Shown: positions 1-12,730, counted from the first letter of the stretch. The stretch: 64,000 nt of DNA from Dipylidium caninum (GCA_017562135.1 QEYB01001179.1:655001-719000), one strand, 5' to 3'. The notes: a model not told the origin generated them from the letters alone. Made by a program: numbers and translations.

Positions 1-1679
1 GATGGCGCATATGACGCAGTGGCTTGTCTTCGCGGCTAAATCTTGATTAAACAGGATGGTTGAGAAACTCGACGCCCCACCTCCTCGGTGCTGACGTCTC
101 CGCAGCCGGTTTTTATTAGTCCATCGTGTCCAATTTGCGTGAGGCCAGGGAAAACCTCGATTCCTTCACCTCTGTCCCTCTTCCAAACAGACTGACTAAG
201 TGGCCGAGGTATTTATGCCCCTCTTGTCCAATTTTATGGCCGGGGCAGAGGGTTTTACCGCCTGCCGGAGCGATTACAGCGGCCACGATCGACGCCATTA
301 TGTCCGGAACCGGTGTCTTACTAATTCCCGCGGTAGTGGGTGGAAAGGAGTGAGGGGAGTATTTAGTCAGCACGCACCTGTGTGCGGGTGAAGACGCGTG
401 CACGGGGAAAGCCAGTAGCGGCAGGAAAGGTGACATCACTTAACTTAGGCGGTGTACACTTGGCTGCGAGGATGGCGCTTGGCCAGTTGCCTCGTCCCCA
501 GTCATCGCGCATGGGAGGAGTCGGGATATTTAGTGTACGCGGTTTTTTCAAACCGAGTCACCTCGACCGAGTGTTTGGACGTATATGCTTCTTTCAGGCA
601 AGTAGCTTCTTAAATTTCGCTCAAAACTTCCAGGGTACGCGAGAGGCAAGGAAGTCAATTGAGAAAAACAATTTATGAAGCTAAGGTAACTTTGCTACTG
701 AATTGGAAAGAGTAGACTTGAAATAGTGTCGCTCATGTAAGTGAAGGGATTAACGGGGCGCCTAATTTTCCCACCACCACAAAATCGGGTTTAATTTTGA
801 AGAACATACACGATCCTATTGACATTGTCGTGAAAGGAATACATTTGGGTTGCCATATTGTTTATGTACCTAACTCAACTTACGCACTGAAAATTAAGTA
901 ACTGAAACATGAACAGCCTACTCAAATGGATGAGTAGTGCATTTTAATAATTCCAGAAACTGTTGGATTTATTGGGCGCCTCTTGCTTTAATTCAAAGCA
1001 GTTTAATAACACCGTAATTGCCACAATTCCTATTAAGAGGCTTCACAAGTTAGTAACGACGCAAAACTTGCTCACTAATATGCCTTTCAAGTGACGGAAA
1101 CGACGTCCATTGCGCACAACCGCCCCGGCCATGCTTCAGCACTGGCACCCTCGCGGTGTCGCATGTCGACCATTCGGTCGGTGAAGCAGGATTTGCTAGA
1201 GGTTAATGTCACGTAAAGGAGTTGCTTCTTACCCTATCATCATACTCCGATCTGGTCATACACGCCTCCATAGGCCGTGAAGGAATGTAAAGCGTCCCGC
1301 TCTGTTGTCGACCGAATTGACCACGATGTCTGTCGAGGGTGCGGGATGTTCCGGGTCTTTGGGCGTGAAAGGAGGTCTACAGTGAGCAAGAACAGGAAGT
1401 GTTTTCACATTCTTGCTCACACTGCAACCACAAAGGGACTACACGTCGTCCGAAAGTGCTGTCACCCGAGCCTCAGTAAGAGGAAACAAGCGCCGGTGGG
1501 TTTCTCTTCTAGAGCATTCCAGTTGGGGTCGCAAATTGGGGAAACTCGTGCAGAATCTAGTTGTCAGAGTGAAGGGGATTAGTGTGGAAGATTTTCCTTA
1601 AGACTGTGTTTTGCGACGATTACAACCACCCACTCGCAATTCGGTTATGTGCAGACTAACTCGCCCTCCCGTTGTCTGC
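1..1679. other. non-coding region, nothing recognised
   Basis: About 1.7 kb with only short random open frames on both strands. None has plausible splice sites combined with recognisable protein content. I see no RNA gene and no clear repeat apart from the dispersed element that starts near its right edge. Confidence 0.5.
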
Positions 1680-2012
1680 AGGCTCTTCCCCCTGTGGTCG
1701 GGTGACCGCAGCTTCACCCTACTGATGTCGAATGGCCCCCACAGAGGTGGCGAATAACAGCAGCTGCAACCCCAAATGCCGACCTGGGGCTGCACCCCTC
1801 CCGGAACCCGAGGGACACCTAAATTTGCGGCTGATGTTCTGTTGTATTTCGAGGCGGGGAAGAATTTAACACCACACGATGTGTCCACATCCAGCAGTCC
1901 CAACGTGCGAAACGACGAAATGGGAATGAGCATGAGAGTTGACGGGTAGACGGACGCAGAAGCGACGCAGACGACTGTGAGGCAAACGTTGGTGAAATTG
2001 CGAAGCGAAATG
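1680..2012 (-). repeat. dispersed repeat A, copy 1
   Basis: About 330 bp that recur near-identically, in inverted orientation, at about 11155-11490. Only scattered substitutions separate the copies, for example GGATGTGGACA here against GGGTGTGGGCA there. Read on the minus strand, both copies keep the same frame open, giving a hydrophobic stretch followed by a proline/glycine-rich one. The homology stops abruptly on both sides. I see no target-site duplication, terminal repeat or recognisable transposase, so the class of element is unknown. Confidence 0.85.
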
Positions 2013-2138
2013 AGTTTCAAGTAAAAAGGCGGGACTTATTACGATTTTGGGATTAAATGCTGCTTTTGACACACGCATTTGCGACTTTCGAGCGACGCGA
2101 GGTCCGATGTGCCAGCAGCTGGCAGAGAGGCGACTCAC

Positions 2139-2426
2139 CAACTCGTCGTAGTAGGGCGGGGAGGAGTGGAGAGTGCCGGCGGGCAAGGAGGCCGAGTGCG
2201 CCAACTCGGCCTCCTTCAGCCTGTGGTGGTGATAGTCCTCCAACAGACGACGCTTGATTGCTTCCGAGTTGCTGCTCAGGCCAGGCTGCTCCACCCCGTT
2301 GACGAACATTTGGAAAGTCATGCCGCTCGAGGCGCTGTTCGAGCTCCGACGGGGAAATGTCATGGTCTTCGAGGAACTCCGCGAGCCTCGCGGCTGAATT
2401 TGGGCCATAGCCGAAAGTTGAGAATA
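2139..2426 (-). CDS. orphan internal coding exon, unrecognised protein
   Basis: A 288-nt (96-codon), phase 0/0 exon on the minus strand. It is bounded by a pyrimidine-rich acceptor (CCCTCCCCGGCCAG) and a consensus donor (G|GTGAGTCG). The frame is open and has the composition of real protein: a serine-rich start, then an alternating charged/hydrophobic segment containing EAIKRRLLEDYHHHRLKEAE (probably helical), then a tail ending SSPPYYDEL. I do not recognise the family. It must belong to a transcript whose other exons lie left of the window or to the right on the same strand. The next unassigned minus-strand exons are at 26.5-37 kb, with the receptor gene in between. A chance open frame flanked by good splice sites is possible but less likely. 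Confidence 0.5.
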
Positions 2427-4560
2427 CTGGCCGGGGAGGGGAAAGGCGAAATGGCTGTGAGATAAAACTAAAATCGCGGGGTAAGTTGAAGCCAATTGCG
2501 GAGGAAAGACTAGGACGGGCGAGACGCAGGGGCGGATGGGAGACTGGGCTTGACCACAATGACCTTAAGGCATCCACCGAACTAGTCTTACATTTCAACC
2601 CCAATTTTAAAGATATGCCTTTGTTTTTCACCCAACCATTTAACAATCCCCCCGACTCTACGCCGTCGGACGCCAGTCTGCTTGCTGCACCGCCCCTGCG
2701 AGTCAGTTAGGAAGTTGTGGACACATGCGTCTGTCCGCTTCCACAAACCTGCGCTTCTTCCGCACCTTCAAAACGAAGAGGATTGTCGACTAAATGCATG
2801 GAAATTTCTGGCATTGAATGTTACCAGTGATAGGATAAATTAACGGCTTAATTGTCTCATCACTGGGGAACTCCACAACCTCAACTCTCCGGATCCCGCA
2901 CCTCCTCTGGCAGAACTTCGCGGCGCTCTTCAGCCTGCCCTCCTGGGTTTCGTGAAGGCAGCGGTGTTGTCTCGGCCCTCGCCTCCCCCCCCCCTCGCCA
3001 CACACCCCCATCAACGGGTCGGGTTGGCCCTTTAAGCCCCACATATTCCGCTAATTAGGACTGTAACTCTAAAGTGTCTATGTCTTCATCATTGCGTGAC
3101 CTCCACCCGCGCACCTCGACAGACGATGGAGGACTTGGAGAGATCCCCCTTTTTGCCATGATTAGGATTTCAGCTTCATTCATCCAAACACCACGACAAT
3201 GCGGTGACGAGGAGGCAACTGCCCCTCCTCGACGATTGGTTTCACCTCATCTCGGAGGAGGCGTATGAGCCGATCGCAACACCCCACTGACCACTTCGAA
3301 TTAGTCGTCTCGTGTCTACTTAAAAAACATATCAGTAGTACCGAACACGGAGATGCGAGTGCAGGAATATCTTTGATTTATATTCTACGCACTGTATTTT
3401 TTGTACTGTTCTCGTAGAGTCTGTGTGCGACGAGGACGCCAGAATCGCTGAGCCTCATGTTGAGAGCTCAATTTTTTTTTTAATTGAGAATTGACAGCTT
3501 TGGCAGTTGACTTGCCAGTCGATATGAAAGCTGGAAAGGAGCAGGAGGAGGAGGAGCGTATTATTCTCTGATTCATCGACCACGGCTTTCTCGACCGCTT
3601 CCACCCCAAGCTGACCTCTTCAGAGCAAAAACAACTCTGTCGCTGTGGCAAGGCAAATTCCACAAAGATGGGCCATTGAACAGATTCTCGGACTGTGGCA
3701 TTAAACGCATTCCTCATTGTCTGCCGCCCCCCCATCCTCGCCTCTAGACAACTCGGTCGTCCTAACATCCGCGTGGCTGCGGACGGGGGTGCCGCGGCTC
3801 CCGTCGGCCTCCCAAGTCGGCGCGTGGCTGAAGGACAACGCCTCAATGGCACGTCCACTCCGCGAGCCGCCGACAGAGAAAGGGATTCCCCCGGCGTCCA
3901 AATCGGTCCTATTCCGCGAGTCTCACGCCTGTCAAATGATGCGACTTTAATTTTATTCGTTTGAATCCCTCCGACCGCCTGCCTTCGCGTCACGAGGTTA
4001 TGGGGTAGGCCAAGCCTACCCGACGAGCGCCAGAGTGCCCCTCGACGAAGGCTCTTCTGGCTCTGCTTCACCCGCAGCGGAGGGACAATTTCCACTGTGT
4101 CTGATGGTGCGACCTGCTCGTGCGTGTCCGGAGAAAGATTCTTAGAACGCGTGGTCCTACAAACGCCTTAGTTCGCACACTTCTCCCCACATCTCCGCGA
4201 TGAACACCTTCACTCCAGTCTGTGCTGTGAGGAGATGACGGGAGGGCGGTTGCCCGGCCTCGAGGCCGGTTCACCACTCGCGCCAGAGGGGGTTTTGCTC
4301 CACAAGTCGCATTCACCTCCTCCCGAGGAAGGTGGGGGGGTGGGGCACCATGCCACCGCGTGCGACTTCTGACTCCGTCCAAGAAACGACGTCGGCGAAG
4401 ACGCCAGCCAACGGCCCTGGCGTGGCCTGTCCTGTCCTGTCTTGAGCACCCTCTTCCCCCTCCACCGCGCCGCCCGCTCTCAGAAGGTGGGAAGCGAGAA
4501 AATTCGAATGTCCACGAATATCGACTTTTGCCCCAGTGCTTCCGTCCATCCCACGAGTCT
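2427..4560. other. intergenic or intronic, no gene seen
   Basis: GC-rich stretch with overlapping short open frames on both strands but no supported exon. It holds homopolymer C and A runs near 2986 and 3472. The plus-strand open frame reaching back to 4360 is an upstream extension of the Ly6 reading frame. It is arginine-rich and lacks a signal peptide at its own start. Confidence 0.4.
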
Positions 4561-5135
4561 ATGCCGCGTCTGCTGCTTCGTCTGCTTGCGTTGCTGGGAG
4601 TTGTTGCGCTCGCCGACGACAAGGCTGACTTTGAGCACCTTTTGCAGACTTTTCAGGCTGCCACGGTGACAACGTTCCGCGAGATGTCGCAAAAGAATAT
4701 GGACGTGGCCGAGTTGATGGCCGACGTCTCGCACGATGTGCCGCCGCCGGGCCCCTCGAGTGGACTCATCTGTTGGGTGTGTCGCAATTGTGGGAGTCTC
4801 AGCGAGACCCGCGAATCCTCCGCCATCTGCGCCGAATGCTACGTAAGTGGGGGGGGGGCAGTTGAGGGGCGGCCGACGCGGGCCTCCTCGCTCTCAACCC
4901 GTCTCGATGTCCCACTCAGGTCAAGGTGGCGGACAGCGGGAAAATAACCCGTGGATGCAACGCCAAAGCCGATACCGTGTGCACGACAGATATAGCGGGG
5001 AAGAGTCGGTGCTGCAAAACCGATTACTGCAACGGTCATAAGGGTGGCGGGCCGAAATACCTCGGCATTTGGCTAGCACTGTATCTTCTCGCCCATGACA
5101 GTCTGACATTTGGTGAGTGGCTGCGTCCACTTTAG
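4561..5135 (+). CDS. Ly6/uPAR three-finger domain protein, probably secreted and GPI-anchored
   Basis: Two exons, 4561-4842 and 4920-5135, joined in phase 0 across a 77-nt GTAAGT..CAG intron, give 165 residues. The start at 4561 was chosen because it yields a textbook signal peptide (residues 1-18, MPRLLLRLLALLGVVALA). Residues 71-132 hold ten cysteines in Ly6/three-finger order (C71, 74, 77, 90, 93, 107, 115, 125, 126, 131), ending with the diagnostic CC..DYCN motif. A hydrophobic C-terminus (YLGIWLALYLLA, about residues 142-153) suits GPI attachment. In the family such proteins sit on the outer cell surface as ligands, modulators or complement-inhibitor-like molecules; the role here is unknown. 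Odd feature: a 50-residue acidic, helical-looking spacer lies between signal peptide and domain, where most Ly6 proteins have almost none. GGTGAGTGG near 5112 could be an alternative donor. Confidence 0.85.
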
Positions 5136-5176
5136 TGGGAATCGCTACCAGACTCTGTTACTTTCCTACAACTTTT

Positions 5177-5182
5177 AATAAA
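5177..5182 (+). terminator. polyadenylation signal AATAAA of the Ly6 gene
   Basis: AATAAA lies 42 nt after the stop codon of the Ly6 reading frame, which supports the TAG at 5133-5135 as the true end and a very short 3' UTR. Confidence 0.6.
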
Positions 5183-6389
5183 ACCGCCTCGTTTTGCCTT
5201 GTTGCCTCGGAGGTTCCCGCCGGGGTTGATGAAAATTGGCATGAAGGAATGCTCCACGTACCATGTTCCTCGCGGTCGTTGAGACGAGTGGCGCCTGGGA
5301 GGGGGCTTTCGTGTTGAAGAGTCTACAACACAGGACGGCTGCATAAGACGCTGCGACATCTGACAATTCCTGATGGCAGCCTAGTCTGGGCGTCGGTCGG
5401 ACCAGAATTTACGATGTCAGAACCGCGACGCGGGCGCGATTTTGATTGGTGATTTGATCAACCAATCAGAAACGAGGGTCATATGTCATTCACTGTGACA
5501 GAATAGTGTGAAAATTTCCTCTCCTCTGTCACATCTGTCATTTGCCACTTCATAGGGAATTTACTAAATTAACTACTTGACCCTTCTGAGGTCGTGCTAT
5601 GGACAGGAGCGCGGGCTTTGCGCGGCGTCTCACCGCTCACCTCCGCTTGATGGGTTCGCTCTGCACCCCCGGGACGGAGCCGCGAGAGAAGACGGGCCGA
5701 GAGACGACGGAGGAGAGGAGGTCGGTCGGGGCTTCTTCGACGCTGCCAGGGGGCCGTGAAGTCACACTGAGGCCACTGTGCTCCGAGGAGCTGCGCATAT
5801 GCCACTTTGCCTCAATGTCGGTCGGTCCCCGAGGGTCGTAGCGAACCTAGCCGAGAAAACACTTCCATTCCATCCTACTTCTAGTTGTCTTGAAATGATT
5901 AGCAGGAGATACAGTGAGTTTGCACTCGATTTTGGCACAGCGGTGGATTAGAAAACGTCGTTTGTCTTAAAGGCAACTTCAACCTCTTTTAAATGAGATA
6001 AGGAGAGAAACCTGAAGGAAAGAATGCCAGAGCGCTGGGTGTATAAAACTCGCAAGAAGGGGATGTTGTGAGGAATAATGAAATTCGTGAGAGGGAAATA
6101 ATGTGGAGCCGCTCGGCCAAAATCGAGATTGCAGGTGGGAAACAATGTCGCGCGAGAGGCCTAAGACACCCTCCGCTCCAGCAGCCGATCTGGATGGAAG
6201 GGTGAGGCTTCTGGCACATCCGTCGGCTGTGTCCACTGGCGCGGAGTGGAAAAACGCGTCGGCCGGTGCGTGGCGGTGTGGAGGAGGGCGGGTGGGCGTC
6301 GCGGCACCGCGGCACCGCGGGAGAGTGGAGGGATGCCGAATGACGTGTCGAGGCGTCGAACGGGATGAAGTGGGAGGGGAAGAGTCCGG
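5183..6389. other. intergenic, no gene seen
   Basis: No supported exon on either strand. Around 5458-5555 several TGTGAC, GTCACA and GTCATT words cluster, resembling the palindrome half-sites found elsewhere in the window. Confidence 0.4.
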
Positions 6390-7105
6390 TTAACATGCCG
6401 AGATGGACGAAAGATGGCCAACGCCTCCGCCACAGGCGCGCTCCGCGCCGTTTTGTCCGCAGATACGAGGTTGTCGTCCGACTGTCGGCCACCCCAAGCG
6501 GACTGTCACTTTCACAACATGCATCGACGCCACTCCACCCCACGCCACCCCCAAACGCCGCCAACCGTCTGCCTTCACCCTCCGTCCACCCTCCATTTCC
6601 CACCCTCCATCCCTCCACTCCTCCATTTTCCCCACACACGCTCCACTCTGCACGCCCACCGACCTCCCGCATTCGCTCACATGCTGGCCACTTTCATGGG
6701 GCCTTTGAAGAGCCTTCCACCTTCCACCTTCCATCTTCATTCGCTTCATCTGCAACCGCTCGCTCACCCGTTCGCCGTTGAGGGGGACGCAGGGAGGGCG
6801 GGAAGGAATGGTCAGGAGGAGAGGAGGCTGAGGAGGCTGAGGAGGAGGAGGAAGCGGAGGAATCGGACGTGGAGGGGAGCATGACGGGTTCTCGTGGTCA
6901 GGTCGAACGAGTTGAACACGTTGGCCTGTCGTCCAGTGTCATTAACTCCTCTCCGAAGACTCATGTCGCAGACCTTCTGTTGCAGCCTCTCATCGGCGTC
7001 TCCCGCAGGCGTGGAAACATCGCTGAACACGCATTGAAGTGCTCATGACATTCGAAAGCTCGAATGTTAGACAGAGCGCTGGGGCGCAGTGTTTCCGTTT
7101 GCCAG
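6390..7105 (-). repeat. dispersed repeat B, copy 1 (unexpanded)
   Basis: About 700 bp matching 16640-17440 in inverted orientation. Near-identity is clearest over 6880-7100, with more divergence and small indels towards 6400. At one end sits a hairpin with 8-bp arms ACATTCGA/TCGAATGT and a four-base loop. The segment that has become a long GGCGT array in the other copy is here a single GGCGT GGGGT GGAGT run (minus-strand reading, near 6530-6550). Long open frames across this region on both strands are repeat and composition artefacts with no protein-family signal. Confidence 0.85.
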
Positions 7106-10100
7106 TGGGTAGATTGGAGAATCTCCTCATCGCGAAGCCAGATTGAACGAGGACCCCGTGCGGGGAGACGTAGATGGGCCGAAGGCCTCTCTCCCCTCTC
7201 CTTCCAACCAACCGCACCCCGCAGCCCGCCAACGTCTCTACAGGCGGGCGAGCCGGCGCGCTGGCGGACGGTCGAGAGCCAGTAGTCCAGGCGCCTCCCC
7301 AGCTCCGGGCAGCCTCCGCCCTCCACCCGTGCGGTCAGTCGCGCAGCCGAGGCAGCCTCAACCGAGCGGATCCATCGCTGTCCGAACGTTCCCGTCTGGT
7401 GCACGGTCTCCGGTCTCCAAGGCACATCGCCCCTGCCCGGTTGGACGCCGTGCCGCTCGGACACCCGCGATGGCAGACGTGGGGCGTGCGGATTGGCTGG
7501 AACGGTACGAGGCGAGGACGTGAGTGCGTCCTTCGGCCATTTCGTGTCCTCGTCATTCCCGACATGCTGACTGTATGCGGGGCGCAGGTCGAAGAGTCGG
7601 CGCTCTCGGAGGGCAGACAGAGGCAGTGATGCTCTGTCCCGCGAGCGTCCACGCGGTGGTGCATTAAGCGACGGGAGCCTCATACCAAAACCGCTATTCG
7701 CCTTGACCTCCACTGCCGCTCGACGCGTCCGAAGACTACCTGGCGGCCCCGATGGCCCCAACGCCATCGCGGACACACCGACCTCCCTCCACGTGGAACT
7801 CCTTCCAAGACTCCGCAACCATCCTGTCCGCCGAGAACCACGCGGAGTGGAGAACCCGCAGAGAGGCATGGCGACTGACCATTCACCTGTTTCAACGAGG
7901 ACCTTGGAAATGAGCTGTCCGATCTCGTGGTGTGCGCGGTGGCGGAGGAGCTCACGAAACTGCCTGTCGTCGAGCCAACAATCCAGTGCTCTGGCGTCCC
8001 TGCCGCGGTTGGCACGGCATCCGCTCGTCCCGCATTCTCCGCGCCGACGAGAGTCGACGCGACTGTCGTCTGGTGGTAGGCTGGCGTGCGTCCAGGCGTT
8101 GTGGCGTAGACGGCCTCACTCACTCTCCTCCGCATCTAAACAGTGTTGACAGGTCATAACAGCAGGGGATTTAGACGGCGGGTCGCCTAACCGCTGTGTC
8201 ATACCGCGTCACACATGTGTGACGACGCTTGTGTCTCTCCAACCCTGCCTTCCCGCTTCTCACCCGAGGAGATCTACGCCCATTCTATGGGAAGTATCCG
8301 AGTTGACGGTTTCAGGGCGACATCGGTGGTTCCTACGATTTCATTTGGAAAGTCCGGTTTTCCCCGCGCTCCGCACACATTCCCACCGAGTAATCAAAAC
8401 TGTGCCCGTAGCGGGAACCGCCGAAGGGCGTGTAAACATTTGTCAGGGTAGTAAACGAATACCACTTCTTCTACGCAACTGCTACGAACGTATCGCTGCG
8501 TCACCTGGTCGTGCGATGCTGCAAATTCCCTTTTAGCATCCCATTTTTTCCAGCTCGAGACTGCAGCCAATAATAGTTTGTGTGGAAACAGGAGTTGGGG
8601 AAATGATCCTAATGCTTTTAGGAGGCTGTAATTAGCGTAACGGTTTTCCCCACTCCCCCTCTTCATCATTCTACCCTCAGCGGTGGGAGGATACCGCGAA
8701 ATTCGACCGAACTTGGCCACACAACGCCAAAATCCTCCGCTACTTTCGGCGGGCAGGCAAAGCCAAAAAACGCATTGAAACGAACAACCGCTTGGTGTAG
8801 TGTTTAGACCAGCCGATAGTTTTTTTGGGGAGCTTTTGGAAGCGCACGTACGAGAAAGCCAATGCGGCCCTCGCTTACACTACTCAAATACGTAAATAAG
8901 TAGTTTGCCGATGTTAAAAGTTTTGGGAGCAGAAAAAGGTGTAAATACGTGAAGTCCCTGTAGGCGCGTAGGCAGTTTCGAACATCGAAAGAAAAATGCG
9001 TGTATACGCACTTGTGTTTGAGGGAATTCCTAACCTTTCAGCCGAGCGCCATGCGTAGGGGTGTTGACATTTCGGGTGCCTTACAAGTAGTCCTTCGCTC
9101 TCCCCTCTGGACAGCGAGAAGTTGAAATGACTTTGCAAGAGTGAAATGAAACTACTAAATGTAACGCATTAACCGCGACAGGCGGTGCTCTTTGCGCCCA
9201 GCTTTTGGGTTTGCAGCGGAAGAATCTTTTGGGACTGTTTCCCGCCTTCCTTGCACCGATTAGTGCGGGACGAGTGGACTCTTATTAATTAAGTCAGCGT
9301 AAACAAAGATCAGTTTACCACCGCCAGTCCAGACCGACCAACACGCCTCGGCCTTCCTGCGACGGGCCATTCAGCATGACTCCAGCTGAAAGTGGACGAG
9401 CGCAAAGCGGCACGGCAATTGAAAGGGAGTGTTTGTGTACCGGCGGCGCAAATTAATTAAGTCGTTGTAACTTTTGCTTGTTGTTCGGTGTCCGAGGCGG
9501 AGGATGGCCCACTTCCACCCCCCCGAACGCTGAGAACTCCGAGTGGAGACGGCGCCCTCTCGGCCTATTCTCACACTCCCCCGCGGTAAAATGAAACCTT
9601 CAGTTGGTCTTTTAAACCTCCGGCCATTTCGCCTTCCAGTTTGAGAAGCAGAGAGGAGAGCGGAGCATTGGACGACCACCTTTTAAGCCACCCACTTCAA
9701 TCATTTTACTTGAGAAGTATATCACTTCTCGGCGTTTCACTTACTTCTACTCGGAAATTACGTGGTGAGAGAAAAGGTGTGCGATAAAATAGTAAATTGG
9801 CGGTTTCTCTCCCCGAAAATTAACCTCCTTTCCCCCGTTGACGACTAAATGCGATGTGTTTCGCCGACTTCGCCTTGTTTATGTCGAAGGCTTCACTGGT
9901 GGAGTGGACGATGAGCTCCACTGAGAAGAACAGCCTACCGATTGTGCTGTGGAGTGGGGGGGTCATGACCTCGTCCCGGCCATTCTCCACCCTCGTCGGC
10001 TGACACCGCGTAGCGCAGCCGCGGGAAAGCGAGTTCCACCGAACGTCGTCCGCTGGACGGTGAGGAGCGCTGCGCCGTAGTCGGACCCGTCGGCGTGGCC

Positions 10101-11154
10101 CAATGGAACCATCGAGTTGTTCGGCAGCCAGAAAAGGTTAATTTTGCTTCAGGGGAGAGTTTTTCTTAGCAAGGAGATTTCAGCCTAAAAATTTTTTTGG
10201 TTGGACGAACTCCACGAGAGGAAATTCACATGGACACATCGACGATTTCCATACCATCAACGGCAGTGTCGCCCACGTGTCAAATTTTTAGCCCTTTCGG
10301 TCGACTGTGAGGAAGTTCAACTGTGCACCAGCGGCAACGGCAATCAAGACGAGATATTCTCAACGCTCCCGTTTAAAGCCTTGCAATGCACTTCGCGGGG
10401 TTGCCGAGGAAACCGACTCATTCGTCGCGGCTCCATCCCCAACAGCAGCGACGAGTGACCATTTCAAAGGGGCAAGAAAGTTTCTCTGACACCCCGAAAC
10501 ACATGTGGAGTTGCTCAAAAAAGCAGGGTGGAGTGCGGAGCCTCCACTGCCGAGTGGACGAGGACGAGAGCAGGGTGAGCCTGCAAATCCGGCGAGATTA
10601 TTCAAGCGCTGGCGGTGGCGAAAGGGAAGTGGAACTTCTCGTCGAGGCTCGTCGTGTCCCTCCACGGTGGGCGTGAGGAGGTGCTTCAGTTCCCAACCGA
10701 GGGGGCGCCAAACGGGACCTGGGATGAATGGAGAAGGAGACGAGGCGCCTGCACTCTGACACCTTTGACACCTGCATCCAATTAAGTCCTGCAACCACCT
10801 GAAGGTTGTCACACACACACCCACACACCCACACGCCTCCGGTCTGTTGTCATTGTCTAAGTTTGGCGTGTGTCACTTTGGGGAGGGGGGAGGTGGCACC
10901 GAGGAATGTGTCAAAAGAACTGCTGGCGAAGCTGTGGTGGGCGGATTAAGCAAAACAAGCCTCTGCAGGTGGTGTCACCACACCACAAGAAATCGTCAAC
11001 GCCGAGTCAGAAGCTCCGGGACCGCAGCCTCAATGACAGAGGTGAATTTCCAGCAGTCATTTGGAACACACGACGCAAGTAGGACCGCTCCTCTAAATTT
11101 ATGTGAAGTCTAATCTTTTATTCTGAGTAAATTAAATGTTGCCTTCTCAAATGA
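7106..11154. other. non-coding region with one palindrome
   Basis: Four kilobases of GC-rich sequence. The minus strand has long open frames over 6961-8135. Their composition is arginine/serine/glycine-rich, and no family, start context or phase-consistent splice chain supports them. A CA-rich run lies at about 10810-10833. An 18-bp palindrome is listed separately. Confidence 0.4.
8207..8224. repeat. 18-bp perfect palindrome CGTCACACATGTGTGACG
   Basis: Perfectly self-complementary. The core holds TCACAC and GTGTGA in inverted orientation. These are half-sites of the kind bound by T-box factors, around an ACATGT centre. Related palindromes occur at 20127-20142 and 20295-20310. Regulatory function is inference only. 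Confidence 0.6.
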
Positions 11155-11490
11155 CACTCATTTCGCTTCAATTTCACCAACGTTTGCCTCACAGTCGTCT
11201 GCGTCGCTTCTGCGTCCGTCTACCCGTCAACTCTCATGCTCATTCCCATTTCGTCGTTTCGCACGTTGGGACTGCTGGGTGTGGGCACATCGTGTGGTGT
11301 TAAATTCTTCCCCGCCTCGAAATACAACAGAACATCAGCCGCAAATTTAGGTGTCCCCCGGGTTCCGGGAGGGGTGCAGCCCCAGGTCGGTATTTGGGGT
11401 TGCAGCTGCTGTTATTCGCCACCTCTGTGGGGGCCATTCGACATCAGTAGGGTGAAGCTGCGCTCACCCGACCACAGGGGGAAGAGCCTC
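11155..11490 (+). repeat. dispersed repeat A, copy 2
   Basis: Inverted partner of 1680-2012. The same frame is open here on the plus strand through the whole homologous block, then diverges immediately after the shared GGGGGAAGAGCCT. Confidence 0.85.
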
Positions 11491-12730
11491 TCCTTGTGTA
11501 GCAGTGGAATCTATTCGTCCAGACCTCGGGAGGGTGAGTTGGCCTACACAAAACCTAATCAAGTCGTCGGGATAAAGCGACCCTGGCGAACGGCGAGTCT
11601 GCAGATGTGAACGGAGTGGTCTGTCGACCAGCAGGCATTTGACAAATGGCAAGTAGGCGGGATACCACGTGAGTGCTTTGGTGTTCTTTCAAGAGGGAAA
11701 AAATAGACAAATGGACAAAGAGGAGCCAATAAGGGGGCGTCCTTGAGAGGACAATTCAAGCTGTTATTGGTGGAATATCCGTGTGAGAAAAAATTAGATT
11801 ACCCCTTCGTTGTGAGAGCAGCCTACCACTGATCCGTGGAGAGATGGGTGAACGGGCACAGAGCGTAGTCTTGACAGCCACCACAATCACGTACCAATTA
11901 AGGGTATCGGGCAATTTTCCCGGAATTTAAGCGCGTGATTAAGCTTGAGTTACTAACAAGATTATGTAAGATAAATAAAAGGTGAGAACTATAAATCAGG
12001 GGAAATTATCTGCAGTCTGTGCCAGCTGTTTTCAGTTAAGCTTTCTTCGCATGTCAACTGTGCAATGACAGGCAATGCAAGGAGCAGGTTGACCTCGGCC
12101 TCCTTAGTAAAATTCCAGTTCAGGTCGCCTTCGTCATTTAAGGCCGCGAATTAAAACATGAAACGCGTTCACAGCAAACGTTTACTCAAAATCGTGGCGA
12201 AGTTTCAGTGATGAAAGTGTGGGGCCAAAGAGACCAAATGGAGTTGGACACTTTCGGCTGAGGAGTTAACAGAAAACTCGTGTTTGTTGGAAGGTCTACG
12301 AAGACGGGTGATGGTCGAGAAAAGTGGCAAAGCCGAGAGGGATGTTCACCATCACCGTCAACAGTTCAGTTGGGGAGCGCATTGATAGCGACTGTCCAAA
12401 CGTTTTTGATTAATCTGAGCAACTTACACTCATTTTACTCCATTTGGGTGTGCGACAAAAGAGAATCGGATGTGAGCTCGTCCTCAAACATGGGCCTTTC
12501 GGTTTTCACGCTTTCCTTTCGTCGCAGAGACCATCTACGATTCTACATTTTATGAGGAAGGTCAAGCCAAAATGACAATTTCGGCGAACACATGCGACAA
12601 AATCTCCGCCACCTCTTTTCACCTCTGCTTCGGGGGTAGACAGATCGGGCAAGTCGTGGTCGGTGGACCGGAATGGTAAGTCACAAAACAACTTAAACCT
12701 CCAGAGAAAAAATGAGGCAACCGCCTATAA

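Noticed and set aside
4360..4560. In-frame upstream start for the Ly6 protein
   Set aside because: It would add an Arg-rich, Pro-rich leader in front of an otherwise perfect signal peptide; the 4561 start is preferred.
6961..8135. 302- and 151-codon minus-strand frames
   Set aside because: They run out of dispersed repeat B into GC-rich DNA, with Arg/Ser/Gly-rich composition and no family resemblance or consistent splice chain.
12600..12690. GGAATG|GTAAGT near 12674 as a possible spliced-leader RNA gene (exon ending AUG before a donor)
   Set aside because: No Sm-binding-like sequence or second stem follows, and the upstream bases do not resemble any leader I know.
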